A DNA stretch of 64,000 bases. It comes from Rhodovulum marinum. Lineage in GTDB: Bacteria > Pseudomonadota > Alphaproteobacteria > Rhodobacterales > Rhodobacteraceae. A program made the position numbers and the translations under genes. Each line of letters begins with the position of its first letter. The first letter of the stretch is position 1. Shown piece after piece: positions 43,822 to 56,240 of this stretch. The stretch covers positions 143,074 through 207,073 of the forward strand of contig NZ_SLXP01000007.1 of NCBI RefSeq assembly GCF_004343075.1, in the 5' to 3' direction. The notes below the pieces were generated by a model. The model was not told the origin of the DNA and ran no database searches. It saw only the letters and a list, made by a program, of their open reading frames with translations.

Positions 43822-44762
43822 CCCCGCTGCGCCCGATCGCCTGCGCCCTGCTGCTGGCCGCCACACCGGCCGCGGCGGCGCCCGCCCTGACCCTGCCCGA
43901 CGCGGCGACCCTGGCGGCCGAGGAAACCGTGGCCCGGGCGACGGTCGCGATCCCGGTGGCCGGGTTCGACGGCACCCGGGTGCCCGCGATCCGCGCCGAA
44001 GGCACGGTCACCCGCCGCGCCTGGCAACAGCCGCTGAAGGGACGGACCACGATGCAGGTCATGGCGCCGCTGCGCGATGCGCTGCTGGCCGAGGGGTTCC
44101 AGGTGATCCACGCCTGCGCCGCCGAGACCTGCGGCGGGTTCGACTTCCGCTTCGCCACCGACACGCTGCCCGAACCGGCGATGCATGTGGACCTGGGCGA
44201 TTTCCGGTTCCTGTCGGCCCGGCGGCTGGGGGCGGGGGGGCCGGAATACGTCACGCTCATGGTCAGCCGGTCCAGCGCCCGCGCCTTCGTGCAGATGACG
44301 ACGGTCGGCCCGCCCGAGCATGACGCGCCCGACCTGGTGTCATCCAGCAAGAACAACGCGGCGGGCGGCCCTCTGGCCGCGGATGCACCGCTGACCGACC
44401 GCCTGGCGCTGGATGGGCACGCGGTGCTGCGCGACCTCGACTTCGCCACCGGCTCGGCGACGCTGGCCGAGGGCGATTTTCCCTCGCTCACCGCGCTCGC
44501 GCGCTATCTGGACGACAATCCTGACCTGTCGGTGATGCTGGTCGGCCATACCGACGCGGTCGGCGCACTGGACAACAACATAGCGCTGTCGCGCCGGCGG
44601 GCGCAGGCGGTGCGGGCCTATCTCGTCGACCGGCTGGGCGTACCGGCCGATCGCGTGAGCGCCGAGGGCGCCGGCTACCTCGCGCCGCTGGCCAGCAACC
44701 GGACCGAAGACGGCCGGATGCAGAATCGCCGCGTCGAGGTCATCCTGACATCGGTGGACTAG
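43818..44762 (+). CDS. OmpA-family periplasmic/outer-membrane protein
   Basis: A 314-residue exported protein: a signal peptide (residues 1-20, ATPAAAA), an N-terminal domain of about 180 residues with a Cys pair (HACAAETCGG) and no name I recognise, and a C-terminal OmpA/MotB peptidoglycan-binding domain (about 200-312) with LDFATGSATLAEGD, VMLVGHTDAVGA and NNIALSRRRAQAVRAYL. It likely tethers to the cell wall. ATGA overlap with the AhpD-like gene. Confidence 0.9.
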   Translation: MTPLRPIACALLLAATPAAAAPALTLPDAATLAAEETVARATVAIPVAGFDGTRVPAIRAEGTVTRRAWQQPLKGRTTMQVMAPLRDALLAEGFQVIHACAAETCGGFDFRFATDTLPEPAMHVDLGDFRFLSARRLGAGGPEYVTLMVSRSSARAFVQMTTVGPPEHDAPDLVSSSKNNAAGGPLAADAPLTDRLALDGHAVLRDLDFATGSATLAEGDFPSLTALARYLDDNPDLSVMLVGHTDAVGALDNNIALSRRRAQAVRAYLVDRLGVPADRVSAEGAGYLAPLASNRTEDGRMQNRRVEVILTSVD

Positions 44763-44816
44763 GCGCGGCCGATCCCCCCTCACGGCAGACCGCATGACCC
44801 GCGGAATACCCGGGTC

Positions 44817-44904
44817 TTTCGGGTTTCGCCTTGGCTTCGCCAAGGCGACCGGCTGGGGGGCGTTGCCCCCCAGGCCCCCCAGGGTGCTTGCACCAAGAAG
44901 AAGA
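44817..44904 (-). repeat. dispersed stem-loop repeat, copy 4a (reverse)
   Basis: Between the convergent OmpA-like and LysR genes. Stem 2 TCGCCTTGGC/GCCAAGGCGA (44826-44835/44839-44848, loop TTC) and stem 1 CTGGGGGGC/GCCCCCCAG (44853-44861/44865-44873, loop GTT). The end toward the centre is variant, GGGTGCTTGCACCAAGAAGAAG-like, replacing the usual GATATTTTCGGCCAG. Confidence 0.7.
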
Positions 44905-44911
44905 ACCCTGT

Positions 44912-44975
44912 GTCTTCTTCTGGCCGCAAATATCCCGGGGGGTGTCCGAAGGACGGGGGGCAGCGCCCCCCCATG
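44912..44975 (+). repeat. dispersed stem-loop repeat, copy 4b (forward, short form)
   Basis: CTTCTTCTGGCCGCAAATAT then CCCGGGGGG, mini-hairpin GTCC-GAA-GGAC and stem GGGGGGC/GCCCCCC (44955-44961/44965-44971). It has the same short form as copy 3b, again paired head-to-head with a reverse copy. Confidence 0.7.
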
Positions 44976-45004
44976 CGCCGGCCGCAGGCAGGCGCCTCCT
45001 CCGA

Positions 45005-45907
45005 TCAGATGACGGCGTCCTCGCCCGAGAACCTGTCCACCAGGAAGTCGATGAAGGCGCGCACCTTGGGCTGGGTGAACCGCCCCGGCGGGTAGACCGC
45101 GTAGATGCCCAGCTTTTCCGTCGGCAGGCCCGGGATCGCCTCTTCGACAAGCCCCTTTTCCAGCGCGTCCTTGAACAGGAAACTGGGCAGATAGGCTATG
45201 CCCAACCCCGAGATCGCCGCGTTCAACAGCGACTGGCCGTCATTGACCGTCAGCCAGCCCGCGGTGCGCACCTGGCGTTTCTCGCCCGAAGGCGCGGTGA
45301 TCTTCCAGACATTGCCGCTGGCCTGGTTGGAGTAGTGCAACAGCTTGTGCTCGTTCAGGTCGTCGATCTTCTGCGGGCGGCCGTATTTCTGGAAATAGGA
45401 CGGCGCGCCGATCATCCGCTTGCTGGTTTCGGCGAGTTTCCGGGCGCGCAGCGTGCTGTCCTCCAGTTCGCCCACCCGGATCGCCATGTCGAAGCCTTCC
45501 GAGATCAGTTCGACATAGCGGTTGTTCAGCACCATGTTCACGGTGATGTCGGGGAATTGCTGCAGGAAATCGCCCAGCAGCGGCGACAGGTGATTGACCC
45601 CGAAATCGGTGGCGACCGAGATCCGCAACAGCCCCGAGGGCGCCGATTGCATCGAGGTCACCAGCGCGTCGGCCTCGCCCGCATCGTTCAGCACCTTGCG
45701 CGCGCGGTCGTAATAGGCCAGGCCGATCTCGGTCGGGCTGACGCGGCGGGTGGTGCGGTTCAAGAGCCGCGCACCAAGGCGTGCCTCGAGCGACGAGACA
45801 TGCTTCGACACCGCGGATTTCGAGATTCCCATCTTCTTGGCGGCGTCGGTAAAGCCGCCCTGGTCCACCACGGTGGCAAAGGCCTCCATCTCGGTCAGTC
45901 GATCCAT
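45005..45907 (-). CDS. LysR-family transcriptional regulator
   Basis: A 300-residue LTTR: winged helix-turn-helix at residues 1-60 (FTDAAKKMGISKSAVSKHVS) and a type 2 periplasmic-binding-like effector domain from about residue 90. The repeated NRTTRRVSPTEIG linker and LISEGFDMAIRVGEL are typical of the CrgA/AaeR-like branch. I chose the ATG at 45907 with AAGGATG upstream. It lies downstream of the FadH-type gene on the same strand with a 169-bp gap, so it may regulate that gene or be independent. Effector unknown. Confidence 0.92.
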   Translation of the reverse strand: MDRLTEMEAFATVVDQGGFTDAAKKMGISKSAVSKHVSSLEARLGARLLNRTTRRVSPTEIGLAYYDRARKVLNDAGEADALVTSMQSAPSGLLRISVATDFGVNHLSPLLGDFLQQFPDITVNMVLNNRYVELISEGFDMAIRVGELEDSTLRARKLAETSKRMIGAPSYFQKYGRPQKIDDLNEHKLLHYSNQASGNVWKITAPSGEKRQVRTAGWLTVNDGQSLLNAAISGLGIAYLPSFLFKDALEKGLVEEAIPGLPTEKLGIYAVYPPGRFTQPKVRAFIDFLVDRFSGEDAVI

Positions 45908-46076
45908 CGGAACATCCTTACTCACACCCCCGTGCTGTCCGTTACAATCCTCGGCAATTCGGGCAGGAATTTGAAAGGCGCTCGACAATACTGGGGTCAT
46001 TGACGGATCGTCATGTCACGGGAAACCGCCCAAAGTGGCGCGACTCCCCGCCTCGGTACCCGCCAACCCCTTGATT

Positions 46077-48152
<2,076 letters not shown>

Positions 48153-48193
48153 TCACCCGGCCCGCGGCGCGGCCGGGGCGACGGGCCGGCGGG

Positions 48194-48586
48194 TCACATC
48201 GTCTCGACACAGTGCCGGCGGAACGCCTTTTTCAACAGGTCCAGTTCGGCGCGCAACAGGTCGATCTCGGCGCGCAGGTCATGGTCCAGCGGCGCGCCGG
48301 CGACGATGGCGAAACTGGCCAGCGTCGCGCCGCCGGCCGCCTCACGCACCACGAAGGTCTGCACCCCGTCCGACAGCAGGTCAGCCGGGATCGGCACGCG
48401 CACCGCATAGCGGCCGGGCAGGTCGGCATCGGGGGTCAGCGTCACGCCCGAAAGCGGCGTCTCCAGGTGGACCACCTCGATCGCGGGCGGCGCCTCGCCC
48501 GCCGCGCCGTCCAGAACGCCCTCCCACACGCCCGCGCGCAGGCGCGTCGCCGTCAGGCGCAGGCCGGTTGCCCCCGTATCCCTCAC
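48194..48586 (-). CDS. hypothetical protein coupled to the DUF6478-like gene
   Basis: A 130-residue soluble protein from a GTG start that overlaps the previous stop (GTGA). It is beta-rich (VVHLETPLSGVTLTPDADLP, YAVRVPIPADLLSDGVQTFV) with a short C-terminal coiled-coil-like helix (DLRAEIDLLRAELDLLKKAF) ending RRHCVETM. I do not recognise a family. Tight coupling to the upstream gene suggests the two work together. Confidence 0.65.
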   Translation of the reverse strand: MRDTGATGLRLTATRLRAGVWEGVLDGAAGEAPPAIEVVHLETPLSGVTLTPDADLPGRYAVRVPIPADLLSDGVQTFVVREAAGGATLASFAIVAGAPLDHDLRAEIDLLRAELDLLKKAFRRHCVETM

Positions 48587-49356
48587 AGCTCGGCCCTCGG
48601 GCGGCGGCTCAGCGTGACGTCGCGCAGCGTGATCTGGTTCATCTGCGGCCCCTCGAAGATCAGGTCCAGCCACATCTTCTCGACCCGTTTCTCGTTCAGC
48701 CCGGTATAGGCCAGGTCGAATTCCACCGCCATGTCGCGCGTCTCCAGCGGCAGTTCACGGACCAGCTGTTCGACATTGGGCCCGTGTTGCACGTTCAGCC
48801 GGGCGAAGATTTCCAAGGGTTTCTCGGTCTCGATGGTGGTCTCCAGCCGCACCAGGTGGCGACGGCGCAGCCCCGCCACGGCCTCGGCCGGCAGGTCGAT
48901 GGCCAGCGACAGGAAATTGCCGTCGAACCGGAACACGTCCAGCCGCAGGCCATGGGGCGCGATATCCTGGGCCTGGGTGTTGCGCACCTGCCGGACGGTC
49001 AGTTCCGACCGCAGGCAATCGTGAAAGACGCGCGCCTCGGTGCCGATGGGGGTCTTGCTTTCCACCGCGGCGGCGCCCGCCGGGGTGATCGGGCCGCGGA
49101 ACAGTTCGGGCCGCCAGGCCCAGTCCGCGCCCAGCGGCCGGCGCAGCGCGCTGCCCGGGCCCAGCGGCAGGCCCAGTCGGCCATCGGCGGCGTGCAGCAC
49201 CCGGTCCAGCTGGCGACGCAACCGCACCGCGCGCATGCGCAGCGGGCGCAGGTCGGCCGGGTCCATCCTGCCCGCGGCATCGGCGGCACGCCCCCAGGCC
49301 GACAACGCGTGTCGGAACAGGAACCTGTCGATCAGGGCATCGGGTCTTGGGGCCAT
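48583..49356 (-). CDS. uncharacterised Rhodobacteraceae-type protein (DUF6478-like)
   Basis: A 257-residue soluble protein with no signal peptide. The N-terminal 80 residues are Arg-rich and helical (LRPLRMRAVRLRRQLDRVLH), with a following WAWRPELFRGP block; the rest is beta-rich (VFHDCLRSELTVRQVRNTQA, AVEFDLAYTGLNEKRVEKMW, LDLIFEGPQMNQITLRDVTL). It resembles proteins annotated DUF6478 in this group (memory, moderate). The last strand pattern suggests a jelly-roll domain. Function unknown; coupled to the 130-residue gene downstream. Confidence 0.65.
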   Translation of the reverse strand: MAPRPDALIDRFLFRHALSAWGRAADAAGRMDPADLRPLRMRAVRLRRQLDRVLHAADGRLGLPLGPGSALRRPLGADWAWRPELFRGPITPAGAAAVESKTPIGTEARVFHDCLRSELTVRQVRNTQAQDIAPHGLRLDVFRFDGNFLSLAIDLPAEAVAGLRRRHLVRLETTIETEKPLEIFARLNVQHGPNVEQLVRELPLETRDMAVEFDLAYTGLNEKRVEKMWLDLIFEGPQMNQITLRDVTLSRRPRAEL

Positions 49357-49426
49357 CGGGCGACTGCTCGGTCCTGGTTTTCGGCGAGGCTACCTCAGAC
49401 CGGCCATGGTTTCAGCATGGTTAATC

Positions 49427-50245
49427 TCAGCGCTGCAAAAAACCGAAAAAGCGACGCAACCCGGTCGGTTGCGGCGCGGCGGCCGGGACCGCGGCGGCGG
49501 CCTCGGGGGCCGGTGCGGTGGCCGCGGCGGGCATCGCCGGGGCCTCCGGCGTGCCGGCATCGGGGGTCAGCGCGGCACTTTCGGCGCGGATGCGGGCGGC
49601 GAAATCGCGCAGCACCGCCAGCCCCGCCTTGTCACTGATCGGCCGGTCGTCGAAGCCCACCACCGAGGCGGTCACGATCCGCCCGTTCACGTCGAAGATC
49701 GCGCGCCAGTAATCGTTGCGCAGCCCCGCGCCCAGCCCCGCGCTGCGGTCGCGCGCGCGCAGCACGAACAGCCCGTCGCGGTCGAACATCTCGACCACCT
49801 CGACGCTGGCGGCGCGCCCGTCGCGGGCCAGCGCCGCGCGCCCCTCGTCGGACGCGAAGAACCGTGCCAGGACCAACGCGCGATCCTCGGGCGTCCCGCC
49901 CGGCCCCGGGTTCGCCGCGACCGAGGCGGTCAACAACGCGTCCGTCGCCGGCACCGGCGCGTTCCGCCGGCCCGAAATCGCCGCGCAACTGGCCATCAGC
50001 ACAAAGGCGCCCTCGACCCCGTCGCGGGTGGCCGTGCCGTCGATACAGAACCCGCGGGGCCCCGCGATGGCCACCGTGTCGCCGGCGACCGTCACCTTCT
50101 GCGGTGCCGCGCGCGACTGCAACAGCCCGCCCAGCCCGGTGGTCGCCTCGGGCCCGGCGGCGACGCAGCCCGACAGCGCCAGTGCCACGAGGCCGGCCAG
50201 GACAGGCCGGCCCGCGCGGCGCGGATCAGAGATCCATGTAGGCAT
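49427..50245 (-). CDS. putative lipoprotein, unknown function
   Basis: A 272-residue exported lipoprotein with a lipobox LALSGC near residue 27. The body has [40 protein letters not shown] and [20 protein letters not shown], and a Pro/Ala-rich tail (residues 225-258) ending in a basic [10 protein letters not shown]. The Cys pattern and tail are seen in Rhodobacteraceae proteins with no assigned role. AGGAG precedes the ATG at 50245, which lies inside the end of ilvD (20-bp overlap), so it is probably cotranscribed with ilvD. Confidence 0.75.
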   Translation of the reverse strand: MPTWISDPRRAGRPVLAGLVALALSGCVAAGPEATTGLGGLLQSRAAPQKVTVAGDTVAIAGPRGFCIDGTATRDGVEGAFVLMASCAAISGRRNAPVPATDALLTASVAANPGPGGTPEDRALVLARFFASDEGRAALARDGRAASVEVVEMFDRDGLFVLRARDRSAGLGAGLRNDYWRAIFDVNGRIVTASVVGFDDRPISDKAGLAVLRDFAARIRAESAALTPDAGTPEAPAMPAAATAPAPEAAAAVPAAAPQPTGLRRFFGFLQR

Positions 50246-51959
50246 GCTTCTCCTGGGCGCCGCCCGGATGGGTGACGGCCCCCTTGCGGGTGGACCCGAC
50301 CAGCTGGGCGTATTTCCACAGCGCGCCCGAGGCATAGATCGTTTCCTTCGGGCCTTTCCAGGCCTCCTTGCGCGCGGCCAGCTCGGCGTCCGACAGGGCG
50401 ACCGACAGCTCGCCCTTGACCGCGTCGATGGTGATCATGTCGCCATCCTGCACCAGCGCGATCGGCCCGCCATGCGCCGCCTCGGGGCCGACATGGCCCA
50501 CACAGAACCCGCGCGTCGCGCCCGAGAACCGCCCGTCGGTGATCAGGGCGACCTTCTTGCCCATGCCCTGGCCCGACAGGGCGGCGGTGGTGGCCAGCAT
50601 CTCGCGCATGCCGGGGCCGCCCGCGGGGCCCTCGTTGCGGATGACGATGACCTCGCCCTCCTTGTAGGCGCGCGACTTGACCGCCTCGAACGCGTCTTCC
50701 TCGCATTCGAACACGCGGGCGGGGCCGGTGAACACCTGCTGGTCGGCCTCCATGCCGGCGACCTTCACGATGGCGCCCTCGGGGGCCAGGTTACCTTTCA
50801 GGCCCACCACGCCGCCGGTGGGGGTGATCGGGGTGTCGACCGGATAGATCACCCGGCCATCGGCCTCGCGGGTGACCATGTCGATTTCCTCGCCGATGGT
50901 GCGGCCGGTGACGGTCAGGCAGTCTTCGTGGATCAGGCCGGCCTTGCGCAGTTCCTTCATGATGACCGGCACGCCGCCCGCCTCGTACAGGTCCTTGGCG
51001 ACGTATTTCCCGCCCGGTTTCAGGTCGACGAAATAGGGCGTGTCGCGGAAGATGTCGGTCACGTCGAACAGGTCGAACTCGATCCCGGCCTCGTGCGCGA
51101 TGGCGGGCAGGTGCAGCCCGGCATTGGTCGACCCGCCGGTGCAGGCCACGACGCGCGCGGCGTTTTCCAGCGCCTTGCGGGTGACGATGTCGCGGGCGCG
51201 GATGTTCTTTTCGATCAGGTTCATCACCGCCTGGCCCGAGGCCTCGCAATACTGGTCGCGGGATTCATAGGGCGCGGGCGCCCCCGACGAATTCGGTAGC
51301 GCCAGCCCGATCGCCTCGGAGACACAGGCCATGGTGTTGGCGGTGAACTGGCCGCCGCAGGCGCCCGCCGACGGGCAGGCGACCTTTTCCAGCGCGATCA
51401 GCGCCTCTTCCGACATGTTGCCGGCCTGGTTCTGGCCCACGGCCTCGAACACGTCCTGCACGGTGACGTCCTTGCCCTCGTGCCGGCCCGGCAGGATCGA
51501 CCCGCCATAGATGAACACCGACGGCACGTTCAGCCGCAGCATCGCCATCATCATCCCCGGAAGCGACTTGTCACAGCCCGCCAGCCCCACCAGCGCGTCA
51601 TAGCAATGCCCGCGCATGGTCAGTTCAACGGTGTCGGCGATCGCCTCGCGCGAGGCCAGCGACGAGCGCATCCCCTCGTGGCCCATGGCGATGCCGTCGG
51701 TCACGGTGATCGTGGTGAACTCGCGCGGGGTGCCGTGCGCCTCTTTCACGCCCATCTTGACCGCCTGGGCCTGCCGGTTCAGCGCGATGTTGCAGGGCGC
51801 CGCCTCGTTCCAGCAGGTCGCCACGCCGACGAAGGGCTGGTGGATCTCGTCCTCGGAAATCCCCATCGCGTAGTAATAGGACCGGTGCGGCGCGCGGGAC
51901 GGGCCCTCGGTCACATGGCGGCTGGGCAGGCGGGACTTGTCGACGGGTCGCTTGAGCAT
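50226..51959 (-). CDS. ilvD: dihydroxy-acid dehydratase
   Basis: A 577-residue Fe-S dehydratase of branched-chain amino acid synthesis (2,3-dihydroxy-isovalerate to 2-ketoisovalerate). The cluster cysteines are Cys49 ([11 protein letters not shown]), Cys129 ([10 protein letters not shown]) and Cys201 (AGACGGQF), the set of the [2Fe-2S]-type enzymes. C-terminal [15 protein letters not shown] is present. GGAGG precedes the ATG. Length and motifs match bacterial IlvD rather than Edd (6-phosphogluconate dehydratase). Confidence 0.96.
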   Translation of the reverse strand: MLKRPVDKSRLPSRHVTEGPSRAPHRSYYYAMGISEDEIHQPFVGVATCWNEAAPCNIALNRQAQAVKMGVKEAHGTPREFTTITVTDGIAMGHEGMRSSLASREAIADTVELTMRGHCYDALVGLAGCDKSLPGMMMAMLRLNVPSVFIYGGSILPGRHEGKDVTVQDVFEAVGQNQAGNMSEEALIALEKVACPSAGACGGQFTANTMACVSEAIGLALPNSSGAPAPYESRDQYCEASGQAVMNLIEKNIRARDIVTRKALENAARVVACTGGSTNAGLHLPAIAHEAGIEFDLFDVTDIFRDTPYFVDLKPGGKYVAKDLYEAGGVPVIMKELRKAGLIHEDCLTVTGRTIGEEIDMVTREADGRVIYPVDTPITPTGGVVGLKGNLAPEGAIVKVAGMEADQQVFTGPARVFECEEDAFEAVKSRAYKEGEVIVIRNEGPAGGPGMREMLATTAALSGQGMGKKVALITDGRFSGATRGFCVGHVGPEAAHGGPIALVQDGDMITIDAVKGELSVALSDAELAARKEAWKGPKETIYASGALWKYAQLVGSTRKGAVTHPGGAQEKHAYMDL

Positions 51960-52074
51960 GGGAACCTCCGGAACGTGTTGCCCATGGGAATAGACGCAAG
52001 GGCCGGGCAGAGACAAGCAATTGATGGGCGCCGCGGGGCGGTCTAGGGTCGCGCTCGCAAGGGATGAGGGGCCG

Positions 52075-52959
52075 ATGCGCTATCAACCGCACGAACGCCT
52101 GACCGCGCCCGCGCGCGCCCGGCCCGCGCTGTGGCGGCTGGCGGCGGGCGCGATCACGGCGCTGGCGGTCTATTACGGGCTGATCTACGCGCTGTTCGGC
52201 CTGGTCGCCATCGCCCGCGGGGCCGATATCGCGGCCTCGGTCTTTTCCGGCATCTTCGTCACCACCCTGACGGCGGCCGGAACGCTGGGGCTTCTGGCCT
52301 CGTTCGGGTTCCTGGTGATCGGCACGCTGGTGGCCGCGCAGCTGTTCCAGCACCGCGGGCTGACCACGCTGACAGGCCCGCCTTCGCTGGCCGCAAGCCA
52401 TTTCGCACGGGTGCTGCGGGCGCTGGCGCTGCTTTACGCGGCGGTGTGGCTGCTCCTGCCCTCGGGGGTGCCGCTGACGCCCCATGTCGGTTTCGGGCGC
52501 TGGCTGACGCTCTTGCCGCTGGCGGTGCCGCTGATCCTGCTGCAGGTCGGCGCCGAGGAACTTTTCTTCCGCGGCTACCTGCAACAGCAACTCGCCGCCC
52601 GCTTTCGAAACCCGGCGATCTGGATCGGCCTGCCCGCCGCCCTGTTCGCCTGGGGCCATTACATGCCCGAGGAAACCGGCGCCAACGCGCTGATGGTGGC
52701 GGCCTGGGCGGGCGTGTTCGCGGCGGCCGCCGCCGACCTGACCGCGCGCACCGGCACGCTGGGGGCGGCCGTCGCGCTGCATTTCGCCAATAACGCGGTG
52801 GCGATCCTGTTCCTGTCGCTGCCCGGCCCGGTCTCGGGGCTGGCGCTGTATACCTACCCGTTCGCCCCCGACGACCCGGCCCTCACACCGCTGTTCCTGG
52901 TCGACCTGGCCGTGATCGGGGTGTCGTGGCTGGCCGCCCGCGTCGCCCTTCGCGTCTGA
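52075..52959 (+). CDS. CPBP-family intramembrane metalloprotease, copy 1
   Basis: A 294-residue membrane protein of the CAAX/ABI-type protease family with eight or so helices. Motif 1 is [10 protein letters not shown] (Glu161, Glu162, Arg166), motif 2 has FAWGH with His195, and motif 3 has HFANN near residue 240. These are the metal and catalytic residues of active family members. Substrate unknown. It is followed 61 bp later by a paralog and then accD-folC. Confidence 0.88.
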   Translation: MRYQPHERLTAPARARPALWRLAAGAITALAVYYGLIYALFGLVAIARGADIAASVFSGIFVTTLTAAGTLGLLASFGFLVIGTLVAAQLFQHRGLTTLTGPPSLAASHFARVLRALALLYAAVWLLLPSGVPLTPHVGFGRWLTLLPLAVPLILLQVGAEELFFRGYLQQQLAARFRNPAIWIGLPAALFAWGHYMPEETGANALMVAAWAGVFAAAAADLTARTGTLGAAVALHFANNAVAILFLSLPGPVSGLALYTYPFAPDDPALTPLFLVDLAVIGVSWLAARVALRV

Positions 52960-53020
52960 GTTGAAGCCGCCCCCGCCGCGCGCTAGCTTGCGCCCGAACC
53001 GCCCCAAGCCCGGATCCCAG

Positions 53021-53896
53021 ATGCGCGCCCCCCTTTTCGAGGCCTATATCGAGCCCGCCCGGCTTTACCCCGAGATCTGGCGCCTGGTCCTGGCGGTCGG
53101 CGTGATCCTGCTGATCTATGCGGGGTGTTTCGCGCTGATGATGGTGGGCGCCTACCCGGTGCTGGGGCCGCTCAACTATTTCGGCTGGCTTCAGGGGCTG
53201 ACCGCGCCCGCCCAGCCGGGCCAGACGCTGTTCCTGCTGGCGACGTTCCTGGGCATGGGGCTGGGCGTGCTGATCGCCACGCCCGCGCTGCATTACCGCG
53301 ACCCGGGCACGCTGTTCGGCCCGCTGCGCGACTGGATGCGCGGGTTTTTCCTGTCGCTCGCCGTCCTCGTGCCGGTCTATGCCGCGTTGTTCGTGATCGG
53401 CCGCGCCATCGCCCCGCCCGAGGCCAACCTCGCCCTTGCGGACTGGGCGCGGCTCTTGCCGCTGGCGTTGATCCTGGTGCTGGTCCAGACCGGGTCCGAG
53501 GAACTCTTGTTCCGCGGCTACCTGCAACAGCAACTTGCCGCGCGCTTTGCCTGGCGGGCGGTCTGGATGGGGCTGCCGGCGCTGGCCTTCACCGCGCTGC
53601 ATTACAACCCGATGGCCGGCGGCAACGCCTGGGTCGTGCTGGTGGCGATCCTGGCCTTCGCGCTGGCCGCCGCCGACCTGACCGAGAAATCGGGCAGCCT
53701 CGGGATGGCCATGGGCTGGCATTTCATCAACAATTGCAGCTCGCTTCTGATCGTGTCGGTCAAGGGCACGATCACCGGCCTTGCGCTCTATGTCACGCCG
53801 TTCGACCTGACCGATTCCACGATGGCGCCCTTCGCCCTGGTCCTGGACATGCTGGTGATCCTGGGCATCTGGCGGCTTCTGCGCGCGCTGATCTGA
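53021..53896 (+). CDS. CPBP-family intramembrane metalloprotease, copy 2
   Basis: A 291-residue paralog of the preceding gene, with identical core [18 protein letters not shown] (Glu160, Glu161, Arg165), His194 in FTALHYN and HFINN in motif 3. The two share the stretch [13 protein letters not shown] exactly while their loops and N-termini differ, so they arose by tandem duplication with divergence. All active-site residues are retained. accD starts 78 bp downstream. Confidence 0.88.
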   Translation: MRAPLFEAYIEPARLYPEIWRLVLAVGVILLIYAGCFALMMVGAYPVLGPLNYFGWLQGLTAPAQPGQTLFLLATFLGMGLGVLIATPALHYRDPGTLFGPLRDWMRGFFLSLAVLVPVYAALFVIGRAIAPPEANLALADWARLLPLALILVLVQTGSEELLFRGYLQQQLAARFAWRAVWMGLPALAFTALHYNPMAGGNAWVVLVAILAFALAAADLTEKSGSLGMAMGWHFINNCSSLLIVSVKGTITGLALYVTPFDLTDSTMAPFALVLDMLVILGIWRLLRALI

Positions 53897-53973
53897 CCGC
53901 GCCCAGCGCGATTGCATTTCCCGCCCCCGCGGCTTATCTGAGCGGCCAGACCGAGCGAAGGGTGGCGCGCCGC

Positions 53974-54969
53974 ATGAACTGGATCAACAACTACGTCCGG
54001 CCCAAGATCAACTCGCTGTTCTCGCGCCGCGAGATGCCCGAGAACCTGTGGACCAAATGCGACGTCTGCGGGACGATGCTGTTCCACCGCGAACTGGCGG
54101 ACAACCTGAACGTCTGCACCTCCTGCGGCCACCACATGGGCATCACGCCCCGCGACCGGTTCCTGACGCTCTTCGACGGCGGCATCTTCACCGAGGTGAC
54201 GGTGCCCATGCCCGTCACCGACCCGCTGGGCTTCCGCGACCAGAAGAAATACCCCGACCGGATGCGCGCCGCGCAAAAGGGCACCGGCGAGCGCGAGGCG
54301 ATGCTGGTCGCCGAGGGCGAGATCGGCCGCACCCCCGTCGTCTGCGCCGCCCAGGATTTCAGCTTCATGGGCGGGTCGATGGGCATGTATGTCGGCAACG
54401 CCATCATCGCCGCCGCCCAGCGCGCCGTCGAACTGCGCCGCCCGCTGATCCTGTTCTCGGCCGCCGGCGGCGCGCGCATGCAGGAAGGCATCCTCAGCCT
54501 GATGCAGATGCCACGCTCGACCGTGGCGGTGCAGATGCTGAAAGAGGCGGGCCTGCCCTATATCGTCGTGCTGACCCATCCCACCACCGGGGGCGTCACC
54601 GCCTCCTACGCCATGCTGGGCGACGTGCAGATCGCCGAACCCAACGCGCTGATCTGCTTTGCCGGCCCCCGCGTGATCGAACAGACCATCCGCGAGAAAC
54701 TGCCCGAGGGCTTCCAGCGCGCCGAATACCTGCTGGAACACGGCATGCTGGACCGGGTGACGCCGCGGACGAAGCTGCGCGAGGAACTGGTGACCATCAC
54801 CCGCATGCTGATGGGCCTGCCCCCCGCGGTGATCGCCGACCTGCCGCCGCCCGCCAGCCTGTCGCACGGCCCCTCCGAGGGCGACCAGGACGGCACCGAG
54901 AACGCCGAACCGCCCCGGCGCCCCACGCCGCCCGATGCCGAACCGCCCGAGGCGGACGCCAAGACGTGA
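53974..54969 (+). CDS. accD: acetyl-CoA carboxylase carboxyltransferase subunit beta
   Basis: A 331-residue beta subunit of the acetyl-CoA carboxylase carboxyltransferase, first step of fatty acid synthesis, partner of AccA. The zinc ribbon is Cys29, Cys32, Cys48, Cys51 (CDVCG...CTSCG). The crotonase-fold core includes [12 protein letters not shown] and [17 protein letters not shown] Pro/Glu-rich tail of about 40 residues follows. folC overlaps its stop (GTGA), the usual accD-folC order in bacteria. Confidence 0.96.
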   Translation: MNWINNYVRPKINSLFSRREMPENLWTKCDVCGTMLFHRELADNLNVCTSCGHHMGITPRDRFLTLFDGGIFTEVTVPMPVTDPLGFRDQKKYPDRMRAAQKGTGEREAMLVAEGEIGRTPVVCAAQDFSFMGGSMGMYVGNAIIAAAQRAVELRRPLILFSAAGGARMQEGILSLMQMPRSTVAVQMLKEAGLPYIVVLTHPTTGGVTASYAMLGDVQIAEPNALICFAGPRVIEQTIREKLPEGFQRAEYLLEHGMLDRVTPRTKLREELVTITRMLMGLPPAVIADLPPPASLSHGPSEGDQDGTENAEPPRRPTPPDAEPPEADAKT

Positions 54970-56240
54970 GCGGCGGGAACAGCGACGCCCTCCTTGCGCG
55001 GATGATGGCGTTGCACCCCAAGATCATCGACCTGACGCTGGACCGGGTGTGGCGCCTTCTGGCCGCGCTCGACCACCCCGAACGCCGCCTTGCCCCGGTG
55101 ATCCACATCGCGGGCACCAACGGCAAGGGCTCGACGCTCGCGATGATCCGCGCGGGGCTGGAAGGCGCGGGCCAGCGCGTGCAGGCCTATACCTCGCCCC
55201 ATCTCGCGCGCTTCCACGAACGCATAAGGCTGGCCGACGGGCTGATTTCCGAACCCGCGCTGACGGCGGTGCTGGACGAATGCGCGCGCGCCAATGGCGA
55301 TGCGTCGATCACCTATTTCGAGATCACGACCTGCGCCGCGCTTCTCGCCTTTGCCCGCGACCCGGCCGATTACTGCCTGCTCGAGGTGGGCCTGGGCGGG
55401 CGGCTGGACGCGACCAACGTGATCGACACGCCGCGCCTTACCGTCATCACGCCCGTGGACCTGGATCACCAGCACTACCTGGGCGACACCCTGCCCGAAA
55501 TCGCCGCCGAAAAGGCCGGCATCCTGAAACGCGGCGTGCCCTGCATCGTCGGCCCGCAACAGGACGCCGCGCTCGACGTGATCGAGGCCCGCGCCGCCAA
55601 GGTTGGCGCGCCGCTCATCGCCCATGGCCAGCACTGGCATGTGTGGGAAGAACGCGGGCGGCTGATCTATCAGGACGAGCGCGGCCTTCTCGACCTGCCG
55701 ATGCCCGCCCTTGTCGGCGCCCACCAGGTGCAGAACGCAGGCGCCGCGCTGGCCGCGCTCCGCGCGCTGGACATGGGCGAAGAGGCCTGCGAGGCCGCGT
55801 TGACCCGCGCCACATGGCCCGCCCGCCTGCAACGCCTGCGCACCGGGCCGCTGGTCACCGCCGCGGGCCGGGCCGAACTGTGGCTTGACGGCGGCCACAA
55901 CCCCGCCGCCGGCGCCGCCCTGGCCGAGGCGGTGACCCGCCTCTCGCCCCGCCCACTGCACCTGGTCTGCGGGATGCTGAACACCAAGGACGTGGCGGGT
56001 TACATGCGGCCGCTGGCGCGCGTGGCCGAAACCCTTACCGCCGTGTCGATCCCCGGCGAAACCGCGACCCTTCCGGCCGACACCACCGCCGCCGCGGCCC
56101 GGTCCGCGGGCCTGCCCGCCACCACCGCCGACAGCGTGGCCCAGGCCGTCGCCCGCATCGCCGACGCCACCCCCAACGCGCGCATCCTGATCTGCGGCTC
56201 GCTCTACCTCGCCGGAAACGTCCTGCGCCAGAACGGCTAG
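54966..56240 (+). CDS. folC: folylpolyglutamate synthase / dihydrofolate synthase
   Basis: A 424-residue Mur-ligase-fold enzyme that adds glutamate to dihydropteroate and folates. The P-loop [11 protein letters not shown] is at residues 47-57; [33 protein letters not shown] and DGGHNPAA are the family motifs. The start is GTG at 54966 in a 4-bp overlap with accD. It ends in a 4-bp overlap with the convergent zapE gene. Confidence 0.96.
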   Translation: MSGGNSDALLARMMALHPKIIDLTLDRVWRLLAALDHPERRLAPVIHIAGTNGKGSTLAMIRAGLEGAGQRVQAYTSPHLARFHERIRLADGLISEPALTAVLDECARANGDASITYFEITTCAALLAFARDPADYCLLEVGLGGRLDATNVIDTPRLTVITPVDLDHQHYLGDTLPEIAAEKAGILKRGVPCIVGPQQDAALDVIEARAAKVGAPLIAHGQHWHVWEERGRLIYQDERGLLDLPMPALVGAHQVQNAGAALAALRALDMGEEACEAALTRATWPARLQRLRTGPLVTAAGRAELWLDGGHNPAAGAALAEAVTRLSPRPLHLVCGMLNTKDVAGYMRPLARVAETLTAVSIPGETATLPADTTAAAARSAGLPATTADSVAQAVARIADATPNARILICGSLYLAGNVLRQNG

